Shown piece by piece: positions 14,860 to 21,899 of a DNA stretch of 28,928 nucleotides. The DNA is taken from assembly GCA_035552775.1 (NCBI GenBank), contig DASZKW010000117.1:1-28928 (forward strand), given 5' to 3'. The notes under the pieces were generated by a model that worked only from the letters and a program-made list of their open reading frames with translations, had not been told where the DNA came from and searched no databases. The translations under genes were made by a program, and so were the position numbers. This DNA comes from DASZKW01 sp035552775. Its GTDB lineage: Bacteria; Actinomycetota; Acidimicrobiia; Acidimicrobiales; Palsa-688. Position 1 is the stretch's first letter. Each line of letters begins with the position of its first letter.

Positions 14860-15708
14860 TCACCCCTGCGAGGCCCGGACGGGGGCGTCGTCGTCGCCCT
14901 CCTCATCGGGGTCCTCGTGACGCCCGTAGAGCCGGGTGAGCTCGTGGCCCGTGCACTTCAGCGCCTTGGCTACCGACGAGCTGATGTCGTCGGGGACCGT
15001 GGCGGTGGTGCCCACGACCGCCACGACCGCCATGATCTGGCCGTCGCTGAATACGGGCACCGCGAGCGTACGCACCCCATGGAATTCGGGAGCGTTGATC
15101 GCGAGGCCGTTTTCCCTGACGGTTTTGAGATCGTCGGCCAGCCGGGGAGAGCGCGCCAGCTCGTCCTTCAGCCCGGGAACCTCGCCTGCGGACAGAAACG
15201 CGCAGAACACTCGTCCTTGCGCGGAGTCGAATGGTGACAGGCGTGCCCCCGCCCGGACACTGACCCGGATCAGCCGCTCGGTCCCGTCGTCGATCCGCAC
15301 GACGATGGGCGCCTCCCCCTCCCAGACGCTGAGAACCACCGTCTCGTTGACCTCACTGACGAGCTTCTCCATCAAGGGGCCGGCCAGGCTGATGATCGGC
15401 AGGCCGGCCCGGGCGGCGGCTGCGAGTGTCAGCACTTGCGGCCCTAGCGTGTACTCGGCACCCGCGTAGCGCAGGAGGTTCACGCGCCGCAGGGCGGTCG
15501 TATAGCGGTGGGCCGTTGCCTTGCTCACGCCAAGGCGCGCGGTGATCTCCGACAGAGTCAGCCGGGGCCGTCCAACCGTGAAAAATCCGAGGATCCGAGC
15601 CGCTCTTTCGACCGAGCGGATGGTCGAGGCAACTTCGGATGCGTCCGCCGGGGCGCCATTGGACGCCAGACGTGCTGGTTCTTTTGCGCCGTTTGAACCG
15701 ATAGGCAT
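14860..15708 (-). CDS. IclR-family transcriptional regulator
   Basis: 282 residues. The N-terminal winged helix (about residues 28-90) shows TIRSVERAARILGFF, LTLSEITARLGVSKATAHRY as the helix-turn-helix, and LRRVNLLRY. The C-terminal effector-binding GAF-like domain carries ETVVLSVWEGEAPIVVRIDD, GARLSPFDSAQGRVFCAFL and VRTLAVPVFSDGQIMAVVAVVG. About 30 extra C-terminal residues are acidic. IclR proteins bind short dyads and often regulate neighbouring or scattered catabolic operons, sometimes as activators. Divergent from the acetamidase-like gene, its likely local target; it is also the only regulator gene in the window and so a candidate for the shared element. The ATG at 15708 has only a weak ribosome site; a TATCAT at 15717-15722 lies very close, so it may be nearly leaderless. 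Confidence 0.92.
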   Translation of the reverse strand: MPIGSNGAKEPARLASNGAPADASEVASTIRSVERAARILGFFTVGRPRLTLSEITARLGVSKATAHRYTTALRRVNLLRYAGAEYTLGPQVLTLAAAARAGLPIISLAGPLMEKLVSEVNETVVLSVWEGEAPIVVRIDDGTERLIRVSVRAGARLSPFDSAQGRVFCAFLSAGEVPGLKDELARSPRLADDLKTVRENGLAINAPEFHGVRTLAVPVFSDGQIMAVVAVVGTTATVPDDISSSVAKALKCTGHELTRLYGRHEDPDEEGDDDAPVRASQG

Positions 15709-15779
15709 CCGCCGTGATGATACTCCCGTGTCGGTCGGCGCGCCGAGTCCCGCTTTCCTGTCCGGTCACGACGCCGCTC

Positions 15780-15785
15780 TATTCT
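15780..15785 (+). promoter_or_regulatory. -10 box of the acetamidase-family gene (leaderless)
   Basis: TATTCT ends 6 nt before the ATG at 15792, so transcription would start on or next to the start codon. The -35 region (near 15757-15762) is not consensus, compatible with activator dependence. The 83-bp divergent region is the likely site for IclR binding. Confidence 0.45.
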
Positions 15786-15791
15786 GATTCG

Positions 15792-16895
15792 ATGGCATTT
15801 CCCTTGAACTCCGGCACTGGTGATGTGGTCGGCGTCTACGTGCCCGCCGATCCCGACGCCGTGCAATGGGGGTGGGTGGCGCCGGGAGGCACCCCGCCGG
15901 TGGCCAAGGTGCGCCCAGGCGAACTCCTAACGGTCGACACAATTAGCCACGAGGGGATCCTTGCCGACCAGGGTCGCGATCCGGTGGCCTTCTTCGGACG
16001 CTACGGGATCGGCCGCGGCGAGTTGCTCGACGACACCGTCTCACTTGCCGGTTCCTCCCGACGCCATGATCCTGCCTCGGACGGGCCGCACGTCCTGACC
16101 GGGCCCATTTGGGTCGAGGGTGCGGAGCCCGGCGACGTGGTCACAGTCGAAGTCATTCATCTCGCTCTCCGGGTGCCTTACGGGGTGGTCAGCAACCGCC
16201 ACGGGCTGGGGGCGTTGCCGGGCGAGATGCCCGAGCCCGACCCGAGCACAGGGCGCGCCATCCCCGTGGTTTGCCGTTTCGCATCGGTGTTTTGGCGCGA
16301 CGGTGGCTGTTACGCAGTCGTGCACCCACCGTCGGACCCCCGGACCAACACGCGCCCCGCCGGCGGACTGCCGTTGCCCCTTCGTCCCTTCCTTGGCCTA
16401 GTGGCCGTAGCACCCGGCGACCGTCCGGCGCACTCGGTTCCGCCCGGTCCCCACGGCGGCAACCTCGACGTTCGACTCTTGGGTATGGGCAGCCGCCTCC
16501 ACCTGCCGGTACGCGTCGAGGGGGCGCTGGTGCAAGTCGGCGACCCTCATTTCGCCCAGGGCGACGGGGAGGTCGCCCTTACCGCGCTGGAAGGTCCCCT
16601 TCGCGCCGTGCTACGCATCGAGTTGGCCAAGGCGGCCCAGCCGTCGTGGGACCTCCCGTTTGGCGAGACAGACGACGCCTGGCTTCTGCTCGGGTTGCAC
16701 GAGGACGTCGACGAGGCGGTCCGGATCGCCACCCGGGCGGGGATCGCCCTGGTAACCGAGCGCACGGGAGTCGATCGGGCCACCGCCTACGCCTGGCTGA
16801 GCACCGCTGCTGATCTCTCCGTCTCGCAGGTCGTCGACGAAGTCAAGGGCGTGCACCTCAGCGTGCCCAAGCGGTGGCTACGGCTGGAGACGTAG
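15792..16895 (+). CDS. Acetamidase/formamidase (FmdA/AmdA) family hydrolase
   Basis: 367 residues matching the all-beta FmdA/AmdA fold. Diagnostic segments are VRPGELLTVDTISHEG, LTGPIWVEGAEPGDVVTVEV, and the GDPHFAQGDGEVALTALE segment with the near-invariant GDxHxxQGDGEV. Members are metal-dependent and release ammonia from formamide, acetamide or related amides; many distant members have unknown substrates. The C-terminal part keeps LSVSQVVDEVKGVHLSVPK. The start is the ATG at 15792; the frame opens at 15714 but the family N-terminus fits the later codon, which sits next to a -10 box. It probably supplies an amide-cleaving step and is controlled by the divergent IclR protein. Convergent with truB. 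Confidence 0.85.
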   Translation: MAFPLNSGTGDVVGVYVPADPDAVQWGWVAPGGTPPVAKVRPGELLTVDTISHEGILADQGRDPVAFFGRYGIGRGELLDDTVSLAGSSRRHDPASDGPHVLTGPIWVEGAEPGDVVTVEVIHLALRVPYGVVSNRHGLGALPGEMPEPDPSTGRAIPVVCRFASVFWRDGGCYAVVHPPSDPRTNTRPAGGLPLPLRPFLGLVAVAPGDRPAHSVPPGPHGGNLDVRLLGMGSRLHLPVRVEGALVQVGDPHFAQGDGEVALTALEGPLRAVLRIELAKAAQPSWDLPFGETDDAWLLLGLHEDVDEAVRIATRAGIALVTERTGVDRATAYAWLSTAADLSVSQVVDEVKGVHLSVPKRWLRLET

Positions 16896-16953
16896 CCAAA
16901 CGCCGTTCACGCCGGACCGACGGCGACAACGCTGTCACAGTGCAACTCGGCCG

Positions 16954-17871
16954 TCAGGGCTCCGCGGTCGCTATCACGACGGCTGGCTTGGCGCGCCCGT
17001 CGGCATACGGTTCGTAGACGGCCAGCAGCCGGCCCGTCTCGCTGAGCACCGGCCAGGGACCGTCCCCTGAAACTGCCAGGACGGCTCGGTCGAGGACCTT
17101 GCCCTGGGTCACGGCCCGCGCAATGCCGTCGGCAACCCGCACTGCCGGAATCCCCCGGAGGGCGCCCGCCGGAGCGACGACCGAGCCTGGGCCAAGGTCG
17201 TCGAGAGCCACCGCTTCTTCTTCGCTCCAGGGTCCGACCGCCGTACGACGCAGCCGGCGAAGGTGGGCTCCCCCCTCTAGGGCGGTCCCGAGGTCGGCGG
17301 CCAGCGAGCGGACGTATGTCCCCGTCGAGCACTCGACCAGGAAAGCGAAGACAGGGGTCCTCCGGCCGCCCACGGCGCCGGACGGGTCCCCCGCGTCGGG
17401 GCGTCCCACCTGGTGGAGCTCGAAGCGCTCCACCACCACCGTGCGGGGAGCACGCTCGACCTCGACGCCCTCCCGGGCCAACTCATGGAGGCGTCTTCCG
17501 CCCACCTTCAGAGCCGAGACCATCGGGGGCACCTGGGAGATGGTTCCGGTGAGACCGAGGGCCGCGGCGCGCACGTCATCGAGGGTCACTCTCGACATGT
17601 CCCAGCGCCCGGTGATCTCGCCCGACGAGTCGAGTGTGCTCGTCGCCACCCCGAGCACTATCTCGCCCGAGTAGGTCTTCGGAAGCCCGGTGAGGAACTG
17701 CATCAGGCGAGTGGCCCTGCCCAAGCCGACCAGCAGGACTCCGGTGGCGTCAGGGTCCAACGTCCCAGCATGGCCGACCCTGCGCTGACCGAAGATACGT
17801 CGGCAGCGCGCCACCACGTCGTGGCTGGTGCAACCCGCGGGCTTGTCCACGATCACGAGCCCGTCGATCAC
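16954..17871 (-). CDS. truB: tRNA pseudouridine(55) synthase
   Basis: 305 residues; TruB isomerises U55 in the T-loop of all elongator tRNAs and acts as a tRNA chaperone. The N-terminal IVDKPAGCTSHDVV and RVGHAGTLDPDATGVL segments carry the catalytic aspartate, D39. LPKTYSGEIVLG and VECSTGTYVRSLAADLG are also characteristic, and the C-terminal 60 or so residues form a PUA-like end. The GTG start at 17871 overlaps the rbfA stop (GTGA). Last gene of the nusA-infB operon here; ribF, its usual downstream partner, is not next. No convincing terminator was seen in the 58-nt convergent gap after it. Confidence 0.95.
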   Translation of the reverse strand: MIDGLVIVDKPAGCTSHDVVARCRRIFGQRRVGHAGTLDPDATGVLLVGLGRATRLMQFLTGLPKTYSGEIVLGVATSTLDSSGEITGRWDMSRVTLDDVRAAALGLTGTISQVPPMVSALKVGGRRLHELAREGVEVERAPRTVVVERFELHQVGRPDAGDPSGAVGGRRTPVFAFLVECSTGTYVRSLAADLGTALEGGAHLRRLRRTAVGPWSEEEAVALDDLGPGSVVAPAGALRGIPAVRVADGIARAVTQGKVLDRAVLAVSGDGPWPVLSETGRLLAVYEPYADGRAKPAVVIATAEP

Positions 17872-18263
17872 TGGCCCTCATCGCGCAGGTCGCGGAGGAT
17901 CTCTTCGACCCGCTCGCCCAGGGCCACCGACGGATCGGCGGCAAAGCTGAGCAGCGGTGTGCGCTTGAGGCGGACTTGAGCTGACACCGCCGCCTGCAGG
18001 CGCACCCTCAGTTCCTGGAGGGCCTCGCGCTCGTCATCGGAGAGCGACGCCAGCAGGACGGTGGCATGGCGGAGGTCGGGATCGCAGTCGACAGCGGTGA
18101 CGGTCAGCAAAGTCAGGCGTTCGTCGACGTCGACGAGGCGTTCGAGCTCCTCGGCGAGAATCTCTCGGAGGACCTCGTTGACCCGCAGGGCGCGGGGGTA
18201 ACGGCGCCCACCGGACGCCCCGCCGCCAGCCGTGCCCGTCCCCCGGCGGCGTCGGCGGGTCAC
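17868..18263 (-). CDS. rbfA: 30S ribosome-binding factor A
   Basis: 131 residues. RbfA is a KH-fold maturation factor that binds the 16S rRNA 5' region in late 30S assembly. Recognisable: RVNEVLREILAEELERL, DPDLRHATVLLA, VRLKRTPLLSFAADPS and the final GERVEEILRDL. The true start is the GTG at 18263, which overlaps the DUF503 stop (GTGA) and gives an arginine-rich leader before YPRALRVNE. An open frame extends much further upstream but covers DUF503. Its own stop overlaps truB. Confidence 0.93.
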   Translation of the reverse strand: MTRRRRRGTGTAGGGASGGRRYPRALRVNEVLREILAEELERLVDVDERLTLLTVTAVDCDPDLRHATVLLASLSDDEREALQELRVRLQAAVSAQVRLKRTPLLSFAADPSVALGERVEEILRDLRDEGQ

Positions 18264-18556
18264 GGGCCCCCCGCCTCGAGCCAGTGCCGTGTCATGGTGA
18301 TGACCTCCACCTCGGGAAACGACCAGATGAAGCGCTCCACCGAGTCGAGTACCTGCGAGGCGAGTGCAGCCCCCGAGGCCACGGTGGCGATGCCCACACC
18401 GGCTCTCTGCCAGCGGTCCTGGTAGCCGACCTCGGCCGCCGCCACCTGGTAGCGGTGACGGCAACCATCGAGGATGGGCCGCAGTACGGCCCGCTTCTCC
18501 TTGAGCGAGTGCACCCGGGGGAGGTGCAGGTCGGCGCTCAGGGCGGCGACGTGCAG
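18260..18556 (-). CDS. DUF503 (YlxP-like) protein with a non-canonical start
   Basis: A small protein always found between infB and rbfA in many Gram-positives; function unresolved. LHVAALSADLHLPRVHSLKE and then KRAVLRPILDGCRHRYQV, EVGYQDRWQRAGVGIATVAS and VLDSVERFIWSFP match the family along its length. The frame has no ATG, GTG or TTG before a GTG at 18514, which would remove the first beta strand. A CTG at 18556, preceded by AAGGA, gives a 98-residue protein starting exactly where family members start; another CTG at 18568 overlaps the infB stop. The coordinates use the 18556 start. If non-canonical starts are refused, the gene is 18260-18514 (84 residues) and truncated. Confidence 0.8.
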   Translation of the reverse strand: MHVAALSADLHLPRVHSLKEKRAVLRPILDGCRHRYQVAAAEVGYQDRWQRAGVGIATVASGAALASQVLDSVERFIWSFPEVEVITMTRHWLEAGGP

Positions 18557-18564
18557 CGAATCCT

Positions 18565-21500
18565 TCAGCTGCGAGGAATCTCCCGCTCGTCGAAGGTTTC
18601 GATGATGTCACCTTCGCGGAGGTCCTGGTTGTTGGACAGGCCGATGCCGCAGTCAAAGCCGGCGGACACCTCTCTCACGTCGTCCTTGAAGCGTCGCAGA
18701 GAGGTGATGACCCCCTTCCAGATGATCACCCCGTCGCGCAGGAATCGGACCTTGGATCCTCGGGTGATGTTGCCGCTGCGGACGTGGCAACCGGCCACGG
18801 CGCCGACACGAGGCACCCTGAAGACCTCACGGACCTCGGCTTCGCCGGTGATTATCTCCTCGTACTCCGGTGCGAGCATCCCGACCATCGCGCTCTCGAT
18901 CTCCTCGATGAGCTTGTAGATGATCTCGTAGGTGCGGATCTCGACATCCTGAGCCTCGGCGAGGTCCCTGGCCTTGCGATCGGGGCGTACGTTGAAGCCG
19001 ATGATGGTGGCATTGGACGCCGCCGCCAGCGTCACGTCGTTCTCGGTTATGCCGCCCACCGCCCGATGGACGAAGGACAGCTTCACCTCGTCGCGCTCGA
19101 GCTTGCGGAGGCTCTCCGTGACGGCCTCTAGCGAGCCCTGGACGTCGGCCTTCAAGACCAAATTGAGGGTGGCCGTCTCGCCTCGTTGGATCTGTTCGAA
19201 AATGTCCTCCAACCGAGCCCCGCTGCCCGTCGCCGACGAAGATCGGCCGAGGTTGGCTGCCCGGTAGCGCTGCTCGCGCTGCTCGGCGATGTCGCGCGCC
19301 GTGCGGCCCTTGTCGGTCACCCTGATGTCGTCACCTGCGGCAGGGACACTGTCGAAACCGAGGACCTGGACGGGGGTCGACGGAGGCGCCTCCTTCACGT
19401 TGTCGCCGCTGTCGTCGATCAGGGCCTTGACCTTGCCCCAAGCGGCGCCGGCGACGACCGAGTCACCCACCCGCAGGGTGCCGTTCTGCACGATGGCAGT
19501 CGCCACCGGGCCCCTGCCGGCGTCGAGGTTGGCCTCGAGGACCACCCCTCGAGCGCGTCCCTCGGGATTTGCCACCAACTCCTCGAGCTCGGCGACGAGC
19601 AACACCTGTTCCAGCAGGTCGTCGATACCGAAGTCCTGGAGCGCCGAGATCTCCACCATGATCGTGTCACCGCTCCATGACTCGGGAACCAGGCCTTGGT
19701 CGGCGAGCTGTTGCATCACCCGGTTGGGATCGGCGTCGTCACGGTCGATCTTGTTGATGGCGACGATTATCGGGACGTCGGCCGCTTTGGCGTGGTTGAG
19801 CGCCTCGACGGTTTGTGGCATGACGCCGTCGTCGGCCGCCACGACCAGGATCACGATGTCGGTCACCTCGGCACCCCTCGCCCGCATGGCGGTGAACGCC
19901 TCGTGTCCCGGGGTGTCGATGAATGTGACGGTCCGTCCGTGGTAGTCGACCTGGTATGCGCCGATGTGCTGGGTGATGCCGCCGGCCTCACCGGCCACCA
20001 CGTTGCTCTGCCGGATTCGGTCGAGCAGCATTGTCTTGCCGTGGTCGACATGGCCCATCACGGTGACGACGGGAGGACGGGGTCGCAGGAGCGCCTCGTC
20101 CTCTTCCTCGTCGTCGAAGTACTTCGCCTGGAGCTCGGCTTCCTTCTCCTCGCCCGGGTCGACCAGGCGGATGCCCGCGCCGAGCTCGGCCGCGAACAAC
20201 TCGATCATGTCGTCGGTAAGCGACTGGGTAGCCGTGACCATCTCCCCCTGCTGGAACAGGAAGCGGACCACATCGGCGCCCGAGCGGTTGAGCTTGGGGC
20301 CGAGCTCCTGGGCCGTCGAGCCACGCTCGACGATTACCTCGCCCTCGGGTACGGGAGCGTTGGACGGAGTGTAGGTGGTGAGCTCCTGTGCTTCGAGCTC
20401 CTCAAGGTTGCGACGGCGACGCCCCGGACGGCGCCGGCGGCCCTGGTTGCCCCGCGGGCCGCCGCCGAAGGGCGGCCGTCCGCCACCGGCACCGGGCGGA
20501 CCACCGGGGCGGCCACCGAAACCGGTGCCACCGGCGGCGGGACCGCCGGGACGGCTGAAGCCGCCCGCGCCACCCGTGCGCGGACCGCTGAAGCCGCCCC
20601 CTGGTCGGCTGCCCGGTCCACTGGGACGGCTGGCGGGGGCGGCCGGACGGCTGGCACCTGCGGGGGGACGCTGCCCAGGACCCCGCCCAGGCGGGGGTGG
20701 GATGGGCTTACCCGACATCGAGCGGGGCGGCGCGGCTCCCGTCCCCGGCGGGGGCGGGATGGGCTTACCGGACGGCGAGAGCAGCTGGCCACCGCCGGGC
20801 GGGGGTGCGACAGGCCTTTTCACCGGCGGCTTCACCGGCGGCGCCTGGCGGGGTCGAGCCGGGGCGACAGGTGGCTGCGCGTCGGCGGCAGCCGGGCGCG
20901 ACGCCTGAGCAGGTGGCCCGGGGACCCCGTCAGGCGGACGAGGTGCCGCCGGGCCTGAGGACGGCCTGGGCGGGGCGGGACGAACCCCTGGGGGGACCGC
21001 CGCCGGCGCTGCCGGGGGCCTCGCCGTGGCGGGACGAACCCCTGGGGGGACCGCCGCCGGCGCTGCCGGGGGTCCTCCGACCTGATCGGGGGGGGTGACG
21101 GGCGCGTCCAGCCGGGCAGCGGGCGTGTCGGCCGGTTGAACGGCGATGGGCCGGTCTCCGCTCTGGCGCTGAGGACGCTCCACGGTCGGCACAGTCGGCC
21201 CGTCACTTGGTCGACTTGTCACCAAGCGGCCGCCGGCGCCGGCGCGCTCGGCCGTCTGGCGCTCACCGGAGAGGGGGGGCCGCTCGGGAACGGACGGGCG
21301 CTCGCCCGACGACGGCAGCCGCTCGCCGGGTACCCCGACAAGGGCACCATCCGCGACAGCAGCGCCGGGGTCTGCGTCCGCTGTCGGCTCAGGGGGCTGC
21401 ACGTCGCGGCGCAGTCCCTCTCGCTCCGCCTTGCGGCGGACGCGGTCCGCCTGCTGATCCTCGATGCTCGAGGAATGGCTCTTGACCCCGATGCCGAGGG

Positions 21501-21579
21501 CAATGCACAGGTCAAGCGCTTCTTTGTTCTGCAGGCCGAGCTCGCGTGCCAGCTCGTACACCCGGATCTTCTTGGCCAA
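18565..21579 (-). CDS. infB: Translation initiation factor IF-2
   Basis: 1004 residues, long because of a Pro/Gly/Ala-rich segment. Order: IF2_N domain 1-55 (VYELARELGLQNKEALDLCI); disordered linker about 60-390 rich in PP, GG and RPG; a second IF2_N-like domain about 400-490; then the GTPase domain. The G1 motif GHVDHGKT lies at 509-516, followed by AGGITQHIGAY (switch I), DTPGHEAF (G3) and NKID (G4). Domains II, III and C2 follow, ending DCGIGLSNNQDLREGDIIE. IF-2 brings fMet-tRNA to the 30S subunit and promotes subunit joining. TTG start at 21579, 9 nt after the ylxR stop. The linker contains exact repeats at the DNA level (20974-21072). Confidence 0.97.
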   Translation of the reverse strand: MAKKIRVYELARELGLQNKEALDLCIALGIGVKSHSSSIEDQQADRVRRKAEREGLRRDVQPPEPTADADPGAAVADGALVGVPGERLPSSGERPSVPERPPLSGERQTAERAGAGGRLVTSRPSDGPTVPTVERPQRQSGDRPIAVQPADTPAARLDAPVTPPDQVGGPPAAPAAVPPGVRPATARPPAAPAAVPPGVRPAPPRPSSGPAAPRPPDGVPGPPAQASRPAAADAQPPVAPARPRQAPPVKPPVKRPVAPPPGGGQLLSPSGKPIPPPPGTGAAPPRSMSGKPIPPPPGRGPGQRPPAGASRPAAPASRPSGPGSRPGGGFSGPRTGGAGGFSRPGGPAAGGTGFGGRPGGPPGAGGGRPPFGGGPRGNQGRRRRPGRRRRNLEELEAQELTTYTPSNAPVPEGEVIVERGSTAQELGPKLNRSGADVVRFLFQQGEMVTATQSLTDDMIELFAAELGAGIRLVDPGEEKEAELQAKYFDDEEEDEALLRPRPPVVTVMGHVDHGKTMLLDRIRQSNVVAGEAGGITQHIGAYQVDYHGRTVTFIDTPGHEAFTAMRARGAEVTDIVILVVAADDGVMPQTVEALNHAKAADVPIIVAINKIDRDDADPNRVMQQLADQGLVPESWSGDTIMVEISALQDFGIDDLLEQVLLVAELEELVANPEGRARGVVLEANLDAGRGPVATAIVQNGTLRVGDSVVAGAAWGKVKALIDDSGDNVKEAPPSTPVQVLGFDSVPAAGDDIRVTDKGRTARDIAEQREQRYRAANLGRSSSATGSGARLEDIFEQIQRGETATLNLVLKADVQGSLEAVTESLRKLERDEVKLSFVHRAVGGITENDVTLAAASNATIIGFNVRPDRKARDLAEAQDVEIRTYEIIYKLIEEIESAMVGMLAPEYEEIITGEAEVREVFRVPRVGAVAGCHVRSGNITRGSKVRFLRDGVIIWKGVITSLRRFKDDVREVSAGFDCGIGLSNNQDLREGDIIETFDEREIPRS
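20974..21072. repeat. Two exact 45-bp direct repeats inside infB
   Basis: Copies at 20974-21018 and 21028-21072 are identical, period 54 bp, encoding PPAAPAAVPPGVRPA twice in the disordered linker. Nearby, SGKPIPPPPG is also coded twice (about 20690-20780). Slippage-prone; copy number may vary. Confidence 0.85.
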
Positions 21580-21588
21580 GTTGCTGCG

Positions 21589-21879
21589 TCAATCCCTTCT
21601 GCGCTCGAGGCGCGCGGTTGCGGCGTCCTCCATCCTCGCACGTTCTCGCCCCGTCACACGAAGCGTCTCCACGTCGTCCGCGCCCACAACGGTCCGGAAC
21701 GCCTTGTTGAACGCCCGGCGGCGCCCTGCGCATTCCACGCAGCCGGGCGCGGGGGCACCTTCCACCGCGCAAAGCCAGGCGCCGCGTCCTGGCGCCGAGC
21801 GGTCAACGGCGAGCGTTCCGTCGGCCCGCCGCGCCACGCGCACCATGGAGGCGGCCGGCCCGCGGCGCCGGCAACCCAC
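21589..21879 (-). CDS. ylxR: YlxR/DUF448 RNA-binding-like protein
   Basis: A small basic protein between nusA and infB, the universal location of ylxR, implicated in RNase P or nucleoid/RNA-binding roles in other bacteria. Visible: GCRRRGPAASMVRVARRADG, DRSAPGRGAWLC, and C-x-A-GRRRAFNKAFR. The family normally begins RTCVGC. Here the only canonical start, GTG at 21879, encodes the V of that motif, and no ATG, GTG or TTG occurs upstream in frame for well over 100 nt into nusA. Either this protein lacks the RTC residues or an unusual initiation codon is used. C-terminal residues are Arg/Ala/Glu-rich. 9 nt before infB. Confidence 0.82.
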   Translation of the reverse strand: MGCRRRGPAASMVRVARRADGTLAVDRSAPGRGAWLCAVEGAPAPGCVECAGRRRAFNKAFRTVVGADDVETLRVTGRERARMEDAATARLERRRD

Positions 21880-21899
21880 GCACGTGCGTACCGGGGCCG

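Noticed and set aside
16896..16953. Possible terminator GCCGT/ACGGC in the convergent gap after truB.
   Set aside because: Only 5 bp of stem with a 13-nt loop and no T-tract.
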